DNA of 64,000 nt from a virus, in the IMG/VR virus record IMGVR_UViG_3300028045_000013, positions 1 to 64,000 of that record; one strand, 5' to 3'. Shown here piece by piece: positions 41,994 through 49,193 of this stretch. The position numbers and the translations under genes are program-made. Below the pieces are notes generated by a model that was given only the letters and a program-made list of their open reading frames with translations, made no database searches and was not told the DNA's origin. Position 1 is the first letter of the stretch. Every line of letters begins with the position of its first letter.

Positions 41994-42929
41994 TTATTTC
42001 CTTTTTGTCATCTCCGCTTCATAGAAAGCTAAGGCCATACTATCTATCCCACAAGAGAAAGGTTCATCAAAACAAACCATTATCTTAGGGGCTTTAGATA
42101 CCATATAGTTTCCTTTTAATAAACAAGATCCAAAGTAGCGCATTACTGTTCTTCGTATAGACTCAGGCTCTTCTTTGCAAGCTCTTATTTTAGCAGCTAG
42201 AGTAGTCCAGTCTTGCTTCCCATTTGCTAGGTGTCTACACAAGTCTATTATCTCTGGATTCTCTATCATAGAATCTATACTTTGGATGTGCTTTAGGATC
42301 TCTTCTACTCCATCTGAAGTATCCAATCCTAGCACACTCTCAAGAATTGTCAATGCTTTTCTTGAAGATCCACCAGCCTTAGCTATGATGGCTTCTACAA
42401 CCTCTTCCTCTAACTCTTCCTCTTCCCCCTCAACAACTCTTTCAATTACAGCTGTCATAGATTCACTGTCTAGTAATTCACAGTTAAATACTACACACCT
42501 ATCTTTAATCCCTTTTCTTATGTTTTTAGGATCTGTAGTACATATAACCAAGAAGGTAGTATTGTACTCTTCTTCTAGGGGTTTTAGTAGTAAGTCCTGT
42601 GTAGGTTTAAGAAGTGCATGAAACTCATCCAAGACAACCATTTTATATTCATCCCCTAAAGGACGTACTCCTAAAGAATCTGCAATACCTCTGAAGGACT
42701 CCATTGATCTATCTTTTCCACAATTGATTTCAGTATAGCAATGTTTAATCTCTAGATACTCTCTTATGATTCTAGCGAATGTAGTCTTCCCTGTACCATA
42801 ATCTCCTGTGAACATAAAGACTCTAGGCATAGTATCTACATCTTCAAAGTATTTATCTAGCATAGTCTTAATGTGAGTGTTACCTTCTATATCTTCTAGT
42901 TCCCCCGGTCGATAATCATTGTATAGCAT
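41994..42929 (-). CDS. Clamp loader ATPase (RFC/gp44-like)
   Basis: The protein has 311 residues. AAA+ features: 'YNDYRPGELEDIEGN' N-terminal box, Walker A GDYGTGKT (42-49), Walker B 'MVVLDEFHAL' (Asp101-Glu102), sensor 1 'VICTTDPKNI', the 'KDRCVVF' SRC-like arginine finger segment and sensor 2 'GSSRKALTILE'. It loads the sliding clamp encoded at 46676-47407. Only one loader gene is visible, so it may act as a homomer or use a small subunit not recognised here. Confidence 0.92.
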   Translation of the reverse strand: MLYNDYRPGELEDIEGNTHIKTMLDKYFEDVDTMPRVFMFTGDYGTGKTTFARIIREYLEIKHCYTEINCGKDRSMESFRGIADSLGVRPLGDEYKMVVLDEFHALLKPTQDLLLKPLEEEYNTTFLVICTTDPKNIRKGIKDRCVVFNCELLDSESMTAVIERVVEGEEEELEEEVVEAIIAKAGGSSRKALTILESVLGLDTSDGVEEILKHIQSIDSMIENPEIIDLCRHLANGKQDWTTLAAKIRACKEEPESIRRTVMRYFGSCLLKGNYMVSKAPKIMVCFDEPFSCGIDSMALAFYEAEMTKRK

Positions 42930-43471
42930 GAAAGATCCTCTGTTAAAAATTGAGTGATTGTAATTTGTTCTAATAACTGATTCTGTAGTCTATGTAATGA
43001 AGACAATTTTAGAGAACCATAAGAAGGTGGTTTGATAAAGAGATGATTCACAGAAGCAACACTAAGTACATCTAATAGACAACTTAAAGTGTAACCTCCT
43101 TTAGTTCCTCTTTCACCTTGGATTAGACCCCCTCTTACTAAACTGTCTAAGATTCTCTTTGTAGAGGCTATATGCCTTGATCTAGATGTATTATTTTCAT
43201 GAATATCATGCGCAGTACAAGACACAGACTTCTCATTAAGGAAGTCCAATATCTCTATTGCTTTTATAGTACTTGAAGCTATGTTCATCCTGCTCCTTCT
43301 AATTTCTATTTCAACTAAACTCTTTATTGCATAATGATCAAAAATCACATGCCCTCTTTTCCTTCTCATATAGAAAAGATACTTAATGGGGATTTGACAA
43401 ATAGCCATATTAGTATATCTACCAATCCCCATTTCTGTTTTAGATAGATAATTGTGTTTATTGTTTATCAT
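42896..43471 (-). CDS. Rrf2-like winged-helix protein
   Basis: The protein has 191 residues. Between about residues 45 and 145 it has the Rrf2 pattern: 'YAIKSLVEIEI', 'KAIEILDFLNEK', 'TKRILDSLVRGGLIQGER' and 'GTKGGYTLSCLLDVLSVASV'. The three cysteines that hold the Fe-S cluster in IscR-type members are not present in order. The start is uncertain (no good binding site). A phage-encoded regulator of host or own transcription is possible. It overlaps the clamp loader gene by 34 bases. Confidence 0.6.
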   Translation of the reverse strand: MINNKHNYLSKTEMGIGRYTNMAICQIPIKYLFYMRRKRGHVIFDHYAIKSLVEIEIRRSRMNIASSTIKAIEILDFLNEKSVSCTAHDIHENNTSRSRHIASTKRILDSLVRGGLIQGERGTKGGYTLSCLLDVLSVASVNHLFIKPPSYGSLKLSSLHRLQNQLLEQITITQFLTEDLSCYTMIIDRGN

Positions 43472-43727
43472 CGTGGTATCTGAAAGAAGTATTTAGTAGG
43501 ATTGGATATACTAATTCAGAAACTATACTCCGATACAATACGTTCTCTTTTAAATCTAGTACCATAAGTAAGGGGTCTATATTATCTTCTGGTTGCAAAC
43601 TAAGGTTCCTACTTTCTACAACTATATAAGGATTCTCCTGTAGCTGGAATAGGAAGCCATCTCCTACAGCTAATGTCTCTAGCCTAACAGTCCCAGGTAT
43701 CTTTTCTCTTTTATCTACTATTTTCAT
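43458..43727 (-). CDS. Hypothetical protein
   Basis: The protein has 89 residues. It appears to be a compact beta protein ('LETLAVGDGFLFQLQENPYI', 'PLLMVLDLKENVLYRSI'). No family is recognised. AGGATATAGAAT precedes the start, and the end overlaps the Rrf2-like gene by 14 bases. It lies next to the DNA polymerase gene. Confidence 0.65.
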   Translation of the reverse strand: MKIVDKREKIPGTVRLETLAVGDGFLFQLQENPYIVVESRNLSLQPEDNIDPLLMVLDLKENVLYRSIVSELVYPILLNTSFRYHDDKQ

Positions 43728-43737
43728 ATTCTATATC

Positions 43738-45081
43738 CTATTGTTTATCATACCAACTACCATCTATAGGGCTTTGTTCTATATCTACTTCTAAAGGAAC
43801 AATAATCCAAGGAAACCTTTTCCTAATATCTACAGACATTACTTGTTTCATTTTCTCTATTATATAATCTTTCTCTGGAGGGTATATATCCCATAGAATA
43901 CTATCATGTACCTGTACTATAGGATATGATTTAAGTCTATGTCTTTTCCTCCATGCATTAAGTTCTACAAGACACCACAATAACCAATGATATGCAGATC
44001 CTTGTATAGGATAATTAGACACCTGTTTCTTATCTAGTAATCCTTGAACAGTAAATCCAGTAAGTGTATGTAGATATCCTTTCTTTAGGTACTCAGCCCA
44101 CAAGTCATCTCTCCATTGATTATACACATAGAACCTTTCAGTCCAGAAGTCATATTCCACTCCTTCCATATGTTTTATAAACTGTTCTAATGAGTCTATC
44201 CCTTTCCTTCTAAGGTGCCTTTTCAACTTAACCCCAGAACTAGTTTTTAAAGACATAGTATCTATAGCTTCCCACATGTTAGTAGCACAAGGCTGATACC
44301 AGTCTCCATAGAACTGAGGGAATACAAACATATTCTTACCACAGTATCTAGTATTTTTAGAAACTTCATCTGGTGGAAGTAGATAACATTCAGAAGCCAT
44401 GTCCCTATGCATGTCTGTAGTAGGATCAGTGATGTATTTAATCATCATAGGATCTTTATGATAACAAGCGCCGCACTTTACTTCATTACCTGAAAAGTCA
44501 ACCTCTAATAGGAGGTTCCCTTTTCTGGCTTTAAACCCTTTACGGACTATGGCTTTAACCTCTTCATTTCGAACAGGGATGTTCTGCAAGTTAGGACCTT
44601 GCGAAGAGGATCTATAAGAAGATACTAGGAGATTACTAAAGGATGGGTGTAATACATATTCCCCATCTCTATGAACTACTTGCCTTAATATACCTATTAT
44701 GTATGTTGATAATGTTTTCTCTAACTTCCTGATATGTAGTAACTGTTCTGGAAACTCTCCTTTAAAAGAGGCTAGTACTTTTTCATCTACACTCCTTCCT
44801 TTTACTTGTGTATAGTTTAAATCATCGAATAATGCCTTCCCTAGTTTCTTAGAGGAAGTAAATCCATCCTGTCCATATTTCTTATGAATGAACTTCCCTT
44901 CATCTGTTTTCAGGATCTTAGCATATAGAAGTTTAAGAGTCATAGAAAGTTCATCTGCTTTAAACTTGAAATGTTTGACATCTATTCTAATACCGTTCAT
45001 TTCCATATCTGAAAAAGCAAGTCCCCCAGAAGCCATTAAATCATAACCCTCTTTACTATTTGGATTATACTTAATATTCAT
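43738..45081 (-). CDS. DNA polymerase, family A, polymerase domain protein
   Basis: The protein has 447 residues, so only the polymerase part of a PolA enzyme. 'SSSQGPNLQNIP' (158-169), motif A 'LLEVDFSGNEVK' (Asp195), motif B 'RYCGKNMFVFPQFYG' (246-259) and motif C 'VQVHDSILWD' are present. The usual motif A DYSQIE is DFSGNE. The proofreading domain is encoded by the upstream gene. It has its own AAGGAG site, so it is translated separately rather than by frameshift. Confidence 0.93.
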   Translation of the reverse strand: MNIKYNPNSKEGYDLMASGGLAFSDMEMNGIRIDVKHFKFKADELSMTLKLLYAKILKTDEGKFIHKKYGQDGFTSSKKLGKALFDDLNYTQVKGRSVDEKVLASFKGEFPEQLLHIRKLEKTLSTYIIGILRQVVHRDGEYVLHPSFSNLLVSSYRSSSQGPNLQNIPVRNEEVKAIVRKGFKARKGNLLLEVDFSGNEVKCGACYHKDPMMIKYITDPTTDMHRDMASECYLLPPDEVSKNTRYCGKNMFVFPQFYGDWYQPCATNMWEAIDTMSLKTSSGVKLKRHLRRKGIDSLEQFIKHMEGVEYDFWTERFYVYNQWRDDLWAEYLKKGYLHTLTGFTVQGLLDKKQVSNYPIQGSAYHWLLWCLVELNAWRKRHRLKSYPIVQVHDSILWDIYPPEKDYIIEKMKQVMSVDIRKRFPWIIVPLEVDIEQSPIDGSWYDKQ

Positions 45082-46291
45082 AATGTAGCTCCTTCATCAT
45101 ATCTCTTCCTAACCTATAGGTGATTAAAGAATCCATAGCCCCATAGAATAACAGAGAACCTCTAGGAGCATTGTGTATATTGTTAATAGCATTATCTCCA
45201 TAGTTCTCTGTTTCCACATCTTCAGGGACTAGATACTTAGACATGTGTTTATCATATTCAAATATACCATACCTTCTAAAAGCTTGGAATTTAATAGAAC
45301 ATATTGCTTTCCTATTATCTAATAGATGTTGAGCTAGCACCACATCAAATACAAGACCATTTACATTTACTCCTAGATCCTGTTTAGCCCATTTATATTC
45401 AAAGCCATTATTAGCTGCTATCTTCGGAATGTTTCTATTTGTTAAGAATCTCCTTATAAGTGGTTTTAAGCTATCATACATCAGAAACGAATACGAACAC
45501 GTATCAGAAGGTGCAATGCTCAGAGAGACAATCCTATGACCTTCTGCATATGGTTTCAAACCTGTTGTTTCAAAGTCAAAGGCTACATAGTCTGTAAACT
45601 CTCTATCTTCAACTATTTTAGCTAGTATCTTCAAAGCTCCTAGTTCATCTACTACAATGCAGTAATCCCTTATATGATTTGTCCAGTCTGGTAATGGTAA
45701 ATCTGTATACTTCATACAGGCTGTCATATCTTTTCTAAGTAATACTAACTCTAACTTCTCTACATCCTTATAGGTATTACCATTACCTGTGATCGAATCT
45801 TTGGTAGGTTTTGTTACTACAGATACCCATACATTATTCTGCTTATCTGGAAAGGTATAACCTCTCACTCTTTCATAGCAGTACTTCTTCTCATACCTTT
45901 CTGCCATATACATTCTATAGGACGTTAAGCCTAATGCAATGACTTGTGTGAATTCACCATCATCTAATAGTTTCTTCATTACAGAATGACAATGCATTAC
46001 TCTAGTGTTATAATCCTTCTCATTTTCTATAGCACCTTTACACATGACATCATGCATAATATAGTAATTATCAATACTGTGTTTCTTAAACCAACTGGAA
46101 ACCCATTGTTTATATATCTTAGAACGTGGACAGATGACTAATATCCTAGCATCTTTAGGAGCAGGAGGAAGCTTAAGGAAATTCTTCTTCTTTTTCCTAC
46201 CTACAGGACAATTAAAACAATCTGTCTTACCCTTCTTTTTCTTCGGGGATACTGCCATCGGATTCTTCTTCTCGAATAGAGGATGTTTCAT
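45071..46291 (-). CDS. 3'-5' exonuclease partner of the polymerase, with a UDG-like N-terminus
   Basis: The protein has 406 residues from ATG 46291 (GGAG about 10 bases upstream). Exo motifs: 'VAFDFETTGL' (Asp239, Glu241), 'AANNGFEYKW' (293-301) with 'FDVVLAQHLL', and 'YGAMDSLITYRL' (Tyr383, Asp387). Residues 20-200 resemble a degenerate uracil-DNA glycosylase-like fold ('TDCFNCPVG', 'ILVICPRSK', 'VIALGLTSYRMY'), but catalytic residues are not clear. It overlaps the polymerase gene by 11 bases and would supply its proofreading in trans. Confidence 0.85.
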   Translation of the reverse strand: MKHPLFEKKNPMAVSPKKKKGKTDCFNCPVGRKKKKNFLKLPPAPKDARILVICPRSKIYKQWVSSWFKKHSIDNYYIMHDVMCKGAIENEKDYNTRVMHCHSVMKKLLDDGEFTQVIALGLTSYRMYMAERYEKKYCYERVRGYTFPDKQNNVWVSVVTKPTKDSITGNGNTYKDVEKLELVLLRKDMTACMKYTDLPLPDWTNHIRDYCIVVDELGALKILAKIVEDREFTDYVAFDFETTGLKPYAEGHRIVSLSIAPSDTCSYSFLMYDSLKPLIRRFLTNRNIPKIAANNGFEYKWAKQDLGVNVNGLVFDVVLAQHLLDNRKAICSIKFQAFRRYGIFEYDKHMSKYLVPEDVETENYGDNAINNIHNAPRGSLLFYGAMDSLITYRLGRDMMKELHYEY

Positions 46292-46673
46292 TATACCATT
46301 CTCCAAAATGTTGCAACTTGTCACGTAATACTGATTTAGAAATAGGAACAAAGTATTGCGCTCCAGCTTTCCCTTCTGTTTTTATAAGATCCTTTTTCTT
46401 CAGTGTTCTAATAAGGTAATTTACAGAAGTAAAAGGGATTCCCATTAACCTTTCAAAATCTCTCTTATTGAACTTCTCAGGTCGATTTTTCATTATGTAC
46501 CTAAGATATGTTTCTACATTAGCTTTTAAAGCGTGTTCTCTTTTAGGTTTCCTTCTCAGTTTTGCAGCTGCTTCTATTTCTTTACGTTCTATATCATGAC
46601 ACTTGGAGCATAGTTTATCTTCTAGTAAAGCCCACTTATATTTTAAACACCTTCTACATTGAAATTTTTTCAC
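46227..46673 (-). CDS. Zinc-finger winged-helix protein
   Basis: The protein has 148 residues from GTG 46673, chosen because AGGAG lies 7 bases upstream and directly follows the clamp stop; a TTG further up has no site. Cys pairs in 'FQCRRC' and 'KLCSKCHD' make a zinc knuckle. Residues 60-120 form a winged helix ('FERLMGIPFTSVNYLIRTLK', 'KKDLIKTEGKAGAQYFV'). It is likely DNA binding. It overlaps the exonuclease gene. Confidence 0.7.
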   Translation of the reverse strand: MKKFQCRRCLKYKWALLEDKLCSKCHDIERKEIEAAAKLRRKPKREHALKANVETYLRYIMKNRPEKFNKRDFERLMGIPFTSVNYLIRTLKKKDLIKTEGKAGAQYFVPISKSVLRDKLQHFGEWYNETSSIREEESDGSIPEEKEG

Positions 46674-46675
46674 AT

Positions 46676-47407
46676 CTATTCTCCTCTTTCCGCATGTAAA
46701 GCAAATCCCCAATAATTCCCATCTTGTTCCATAATTAAAGGTTCATCTTCTGCTAAGTAGAAAGTAATGTCAGAAGAACCTATTAATGCCAATACACTTT
46801 TTATACGTTGACTTGGATATGTATTTTGATATGCAGTTTCACTTTTTAGTTTATTTAACTTTGTACTAAATCCTGTACTCTTCCCACTTTCTGATTGAAC
46901 CCACAATCTTTTTTTAGTTATCTTAGTTATAAAACATGAACATTCTGTAGCATCTAGATAGGAAATTAAATCTGCTATATCATCACTTCCTACAACTACA
47001 GTTTGATAATTAGATAAGGAGTCTTCATCTATTAAGTTCCCAGCTACTGAAGGTACTTGGTTTACTTCTAACATTGAGAATATTAATTCCCCTTTTCTGC
47101 TCTGCCTTATGACTTTAAATGTTCCTGCTTCATCATCTAAAGTAATAGTGAATGCTCTTTTGTCTCCTGATAGGTATTTGAGTAGTTTAGGGATTTCACC
47201 AAACCTCATAGGGACTTCATCTTCTATCTCAGAATCTATAGGAAGATAACACATAGAGAAAGCAAGCTGGGGATCATCTACACAAGCAGCGGCTAAACAA
47301 TCCCCTTGCGCTCGGATTTCAACTTCACTTATAATCCCTGCGAATGTTAATTTTTTTAGAAACGTAGCAAAGCCTACTCCACTTTCTACGTTGAATGAAT
47401 ACTTCAT
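46676..47407 (-). CDS. Sliding clamp (PCNA/gp45-like)
   Basis: The protein has 243 residues, the size of a two-domain trimeric clamp. It is beta-rich with two similar halves: 'VESGVGFATFLKKLTFAGII...LAAACVDDPQLAFSM' and 'GSDDIADLISYLDATECSCF...WVQSESGK'. The context (clamp loader, polymerase) supports it strongly. Paired with a PolA-type polymerase it is an unusual but known phage combination. Confidence 0.8.
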   Translation of the reverse strand: MKYSFNVESGVGFATFLKKLTFAGIISEVEIRAQGDCLAAACVDDPQLAFSMCYLPIDSEIEDEVPMRFGEIPKLLKYLSGDKRAFTITLDDEAGTFKVIRQSRKGELIFSMLEVNQVPSVAGNLIDEDSLSNYQTVVVGSDDIADLISYLDATECSCFITKITKKRLWVQSESGKSTGFSTKLNKLKSETAYQNTYPSQRIKSVLALIGSSDITFYLAEDEPLIMEQDGNYWGFALHAERGE

Positions 47408-47434
47408 AGTTTACCTCAACTATAAACATTAGGA

Positions 47435-47474
47435 TTAAAAAATAAGCAGAATAGAGAATACTCCCTACCCTGCT
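47435..47474 (-). terminator. Rho-independent terminator after the acidic-protein gene
   Basis: On the minus strand, AGCAGGGTAGGGAG (47474-47461) pairs with TTCTCTATTCTGCT (47458-47445). All 14 positions pair, four of them as G-U. The stem is followed by TTATTTTTTAA. It separates the acidic-protein gene upstream from the clamp operon. Confidence 0.75.
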
Positions 47475-47506
47475 ATGTAACTAAACCAGTTTTTGTTATT
47501 TACTAG

Positions 47507-48625
47507 TTATACGAGTTTTGCTTCACGACATTTCAATTTGCCGTTCTTCATTTTCTTAATCTCAAGACCCTTCTTCTCTAGGTTCTTAATATGCATTGTT
47601 AGTGCAGAACTCCTAGAAGATTCAGACTTGATATCTTTTCCATTATCTTCCTGCCATTCACCAATAGCATCGATGATGTCAGATTTCATAGAACCTTTAA
47701 AGATAAGATCATCCATCAGTGCTGCTTGACTTCCTGCTGTATGACCATAACGGCTCTTCTTACCTGCTTTCTTAGTAGGTTTAGTTACTACCTCTTTAGC
47801 TTTTTTAGCTGAGGATTTAGCTTTACCTTTTTTAGGAGCAGGTTTTTCATCTTCTACATCTTCAGAAGCTACTTCATAGATAGCTTGTCGGAATGCATCG
47901 ATGTCCTTAAAATAAGGCTGCTTCTTATTATACTTCAGACCTTTGAGTTCGTTCTCATCTCTATAGTCTTTCAGTTCTTGAATAGTAGAGAGTTCATCTA
48001 ACTCATCTTGCAGAGGATCACTGTCGTCATCATCTTCTTCTACATCTTCTAGATCATCCTCGTCATCCTCATCTTCTAGATCATCCTCGTCATCTTCATC
48101 TTCTAGATCATCCTCATCTTCTTCTACTACCTTCTTAGCTTTCTTTTTCTTGGATGCAGCTTTCTTCTTAGAAGGTTTAGGGGCTTCCTCTTCTTCCTCA
48201 TCTTCATCCCCGTCTTCATCCTCATCTAATTCGTCTTCATCCTCATCTTCTTCTACTTCTACCTTCTTGGCTTTCTTCCCTTTCCCTTTTCCTTTACCTT
48301 TCTTAGGTTTAGGAGCTTCTTCTTCTTCCTCTTCCTCTTCAGGTTGTGTAAACCCTAGAACTTCTAGCACTTCCCATGTATTAGTGTGAAGACCAAGATC
48401 TACATCTTCCTCAATAATCTCTTGTTCTACCATAGCAGCTTTCTTCAGTGCTTTCTTCAGTGCAGGGAAAGGAAGATCTACATCAATCTCACAATCCAAC
48501 ACTTCATTAAGATCTACAGCAGCTGCAATCATATGCAGGTGTTTAGCAGGTACTTTCTTTTTAGAAGCTTTACTGTCATTACTTTTCTTACTACTAGTCT
48601 TTTTACTATTTTTCTTCAGTGCCAT
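47507..48625 (-). CDS. Large acidic protein with alternating Asp/Glu and Lys tracts
   Basis: The protein has 372 residues. A basic start (NSKKTSSKKSNDSKASKKK), a helical domain (25-90), then acidic tracts alternate with GKGKGKGKKAKK and KKKAASKKKKAKK runs (about 95-210). 'DDEDDLEDE'-type repeats follow. Residues 215-255 form a HeH/SAP-like module ('ELSTIQELKDYRD...AFRQAIYEVA'). A C-terminal domain (290-372) has 'RYGHTAGSQAALMDDLI'. It is a paralogue of 348-1127. AAAGGAGAAAAGGAC leader; own terminator downstream. It is probably abundant and nucleic-acid associated (inference). Confidence 0.8.
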   Translation of the reverse strand: MALKKNSKKTSSKKSNDSKASKKKVPAKHLHMIAAAVDLNEVLDCEIDVDLPFPALKKALKKAAMVEQEIIEEDVDLGLHTNTWEVLEVLGFTQPEEEEEEEEAPKPKKGKGKGKGKKAKKVEVEEDEDEDELDEDEDGDEDEEEEEAPKPSKKKAASKKKKAKKVVEEDEDDLEDEDDEDDLEDEDDEDDLEDVEEDDDDSDPLQDELDELSTIQELKDYRDENELKGLKYNKKQPYFKDIDAFRQAIYEVASEDVEDEKPAPKKGKAKSSAKKAKEVVTKPTKKAGKKSRYGHTAGSQAALMDDLIFKGSMKSDIIDAIGEWQEDNGKDIKSESSRSSALTMHIKNLEKKGLEIKKMKNGKLKCREAKLV

Positions 48626-48689
48626 GTCCTTTTCTCCTTTGGTTGACTTGACTAATTGTTTCTATCATACTATATGTACTATAAATTTT

Positions 48690-48917
48690 TTAAAGCGCTG
48701 CCTTATATTCTTCTAAACCTTTTGTACTTCGTTCTATATCTGTTTTTGTACGTTCTAAGCTTCCTAGAAGGATGTTCCGTCTTTTATTCTCATGTACTAT
48801 GGAACTTTCACAGAAGGACAGTTCTCTTTGATCCTGCTTCAGATTAGCTTTCATCTGTGCAATTCTACTTTCTTCTTGTGCTATCCATCTAGCCTTACTA
48901 GCTGCATAAGTATCCAT
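48690..48917 (-). CDS. Small coiled-coil protein
   Basis: The protein has 75 residues that form one continuous charged helix ('AQEESRIAQMKANLKQDQRE', 'RNILLGSLERTKTDIERSTK'). AAAGGAGAAAGACCAT precedes the start. It is the first gene after the 230-base leader that begins at the promoter at 49156-49183. The function is unknown. Confidence 0.65.
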   Translation of the reverse strand: MDTYAASKARWIAQEESRIAQMKANLKQDQRELSFCESSIVHENKRRNILLGSLERTKTDIERSTKGLEEYKAAL

Positions 48918-49155
48918 ATGGTCTTTCTCCTTTGTTTTTTATTAACTATAAAATAAGTACAGTTGAGTTGCCCTCTTTGAATTGTTCTAACCGTTGCTTT
49001 TATATGTAGGAGTAATGATAAGGTGAGGTGTATGCTCTTCTACTTCTTAGAAGTAAGGCTTACTGTAGGAAACCTAATTAAAAGAAAGACACCCACCTAG
49101 TGTAGAAAGTAAAGGAACTAAAAAAGACACTAGATGAATGTCCAACTGAAATCAA
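48918..49155 (-). other. Long untranslated leader with hairpins
   Basis: No gene is seen on either strand. If the promoter at 49156-49183 is used, the transcript has a ~230-base leader. It contains CTAGTGT paired with ACACTAG (about 49097-49133), followed by a short T-rich run, and TACTTCT/AGAAGTA (49041-49055). The first may be the terminator of the helicase gene or an attenuator. Confidence 0.45.
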
Positions 49156-49183
49156 ACTATATCATACTCATAAAATTATGCAA
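49156..49183 (-). promoter_or_regulatory. Putative sigma70 promoter
   Basis: On the minus strand TTGCAT (49183-49178) and TATAGT (49161-49156) are separated by 16 bases. It lies just past the stop of the helicase gene and would drive the small coiled-coil gene and the acidic-protein gene. Confidence 0.5.
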
Positions 49184-49193
49184 GGATTATTTT

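Noticed and set aside
45071-45081. Frameshift joining exonuclease and polymerase frames
   Set aside because: No slippery sequence is present, and the polymerase gene has its own AAGGAG site and ATG inside the overlap.
48150-48646. Serine-rich plus-strand frames opposite the acidic gene
   Set aside because: They are the antisense of GAT/GAA-rich codons in the acidic gene at 47507-48625 and have no start signals.
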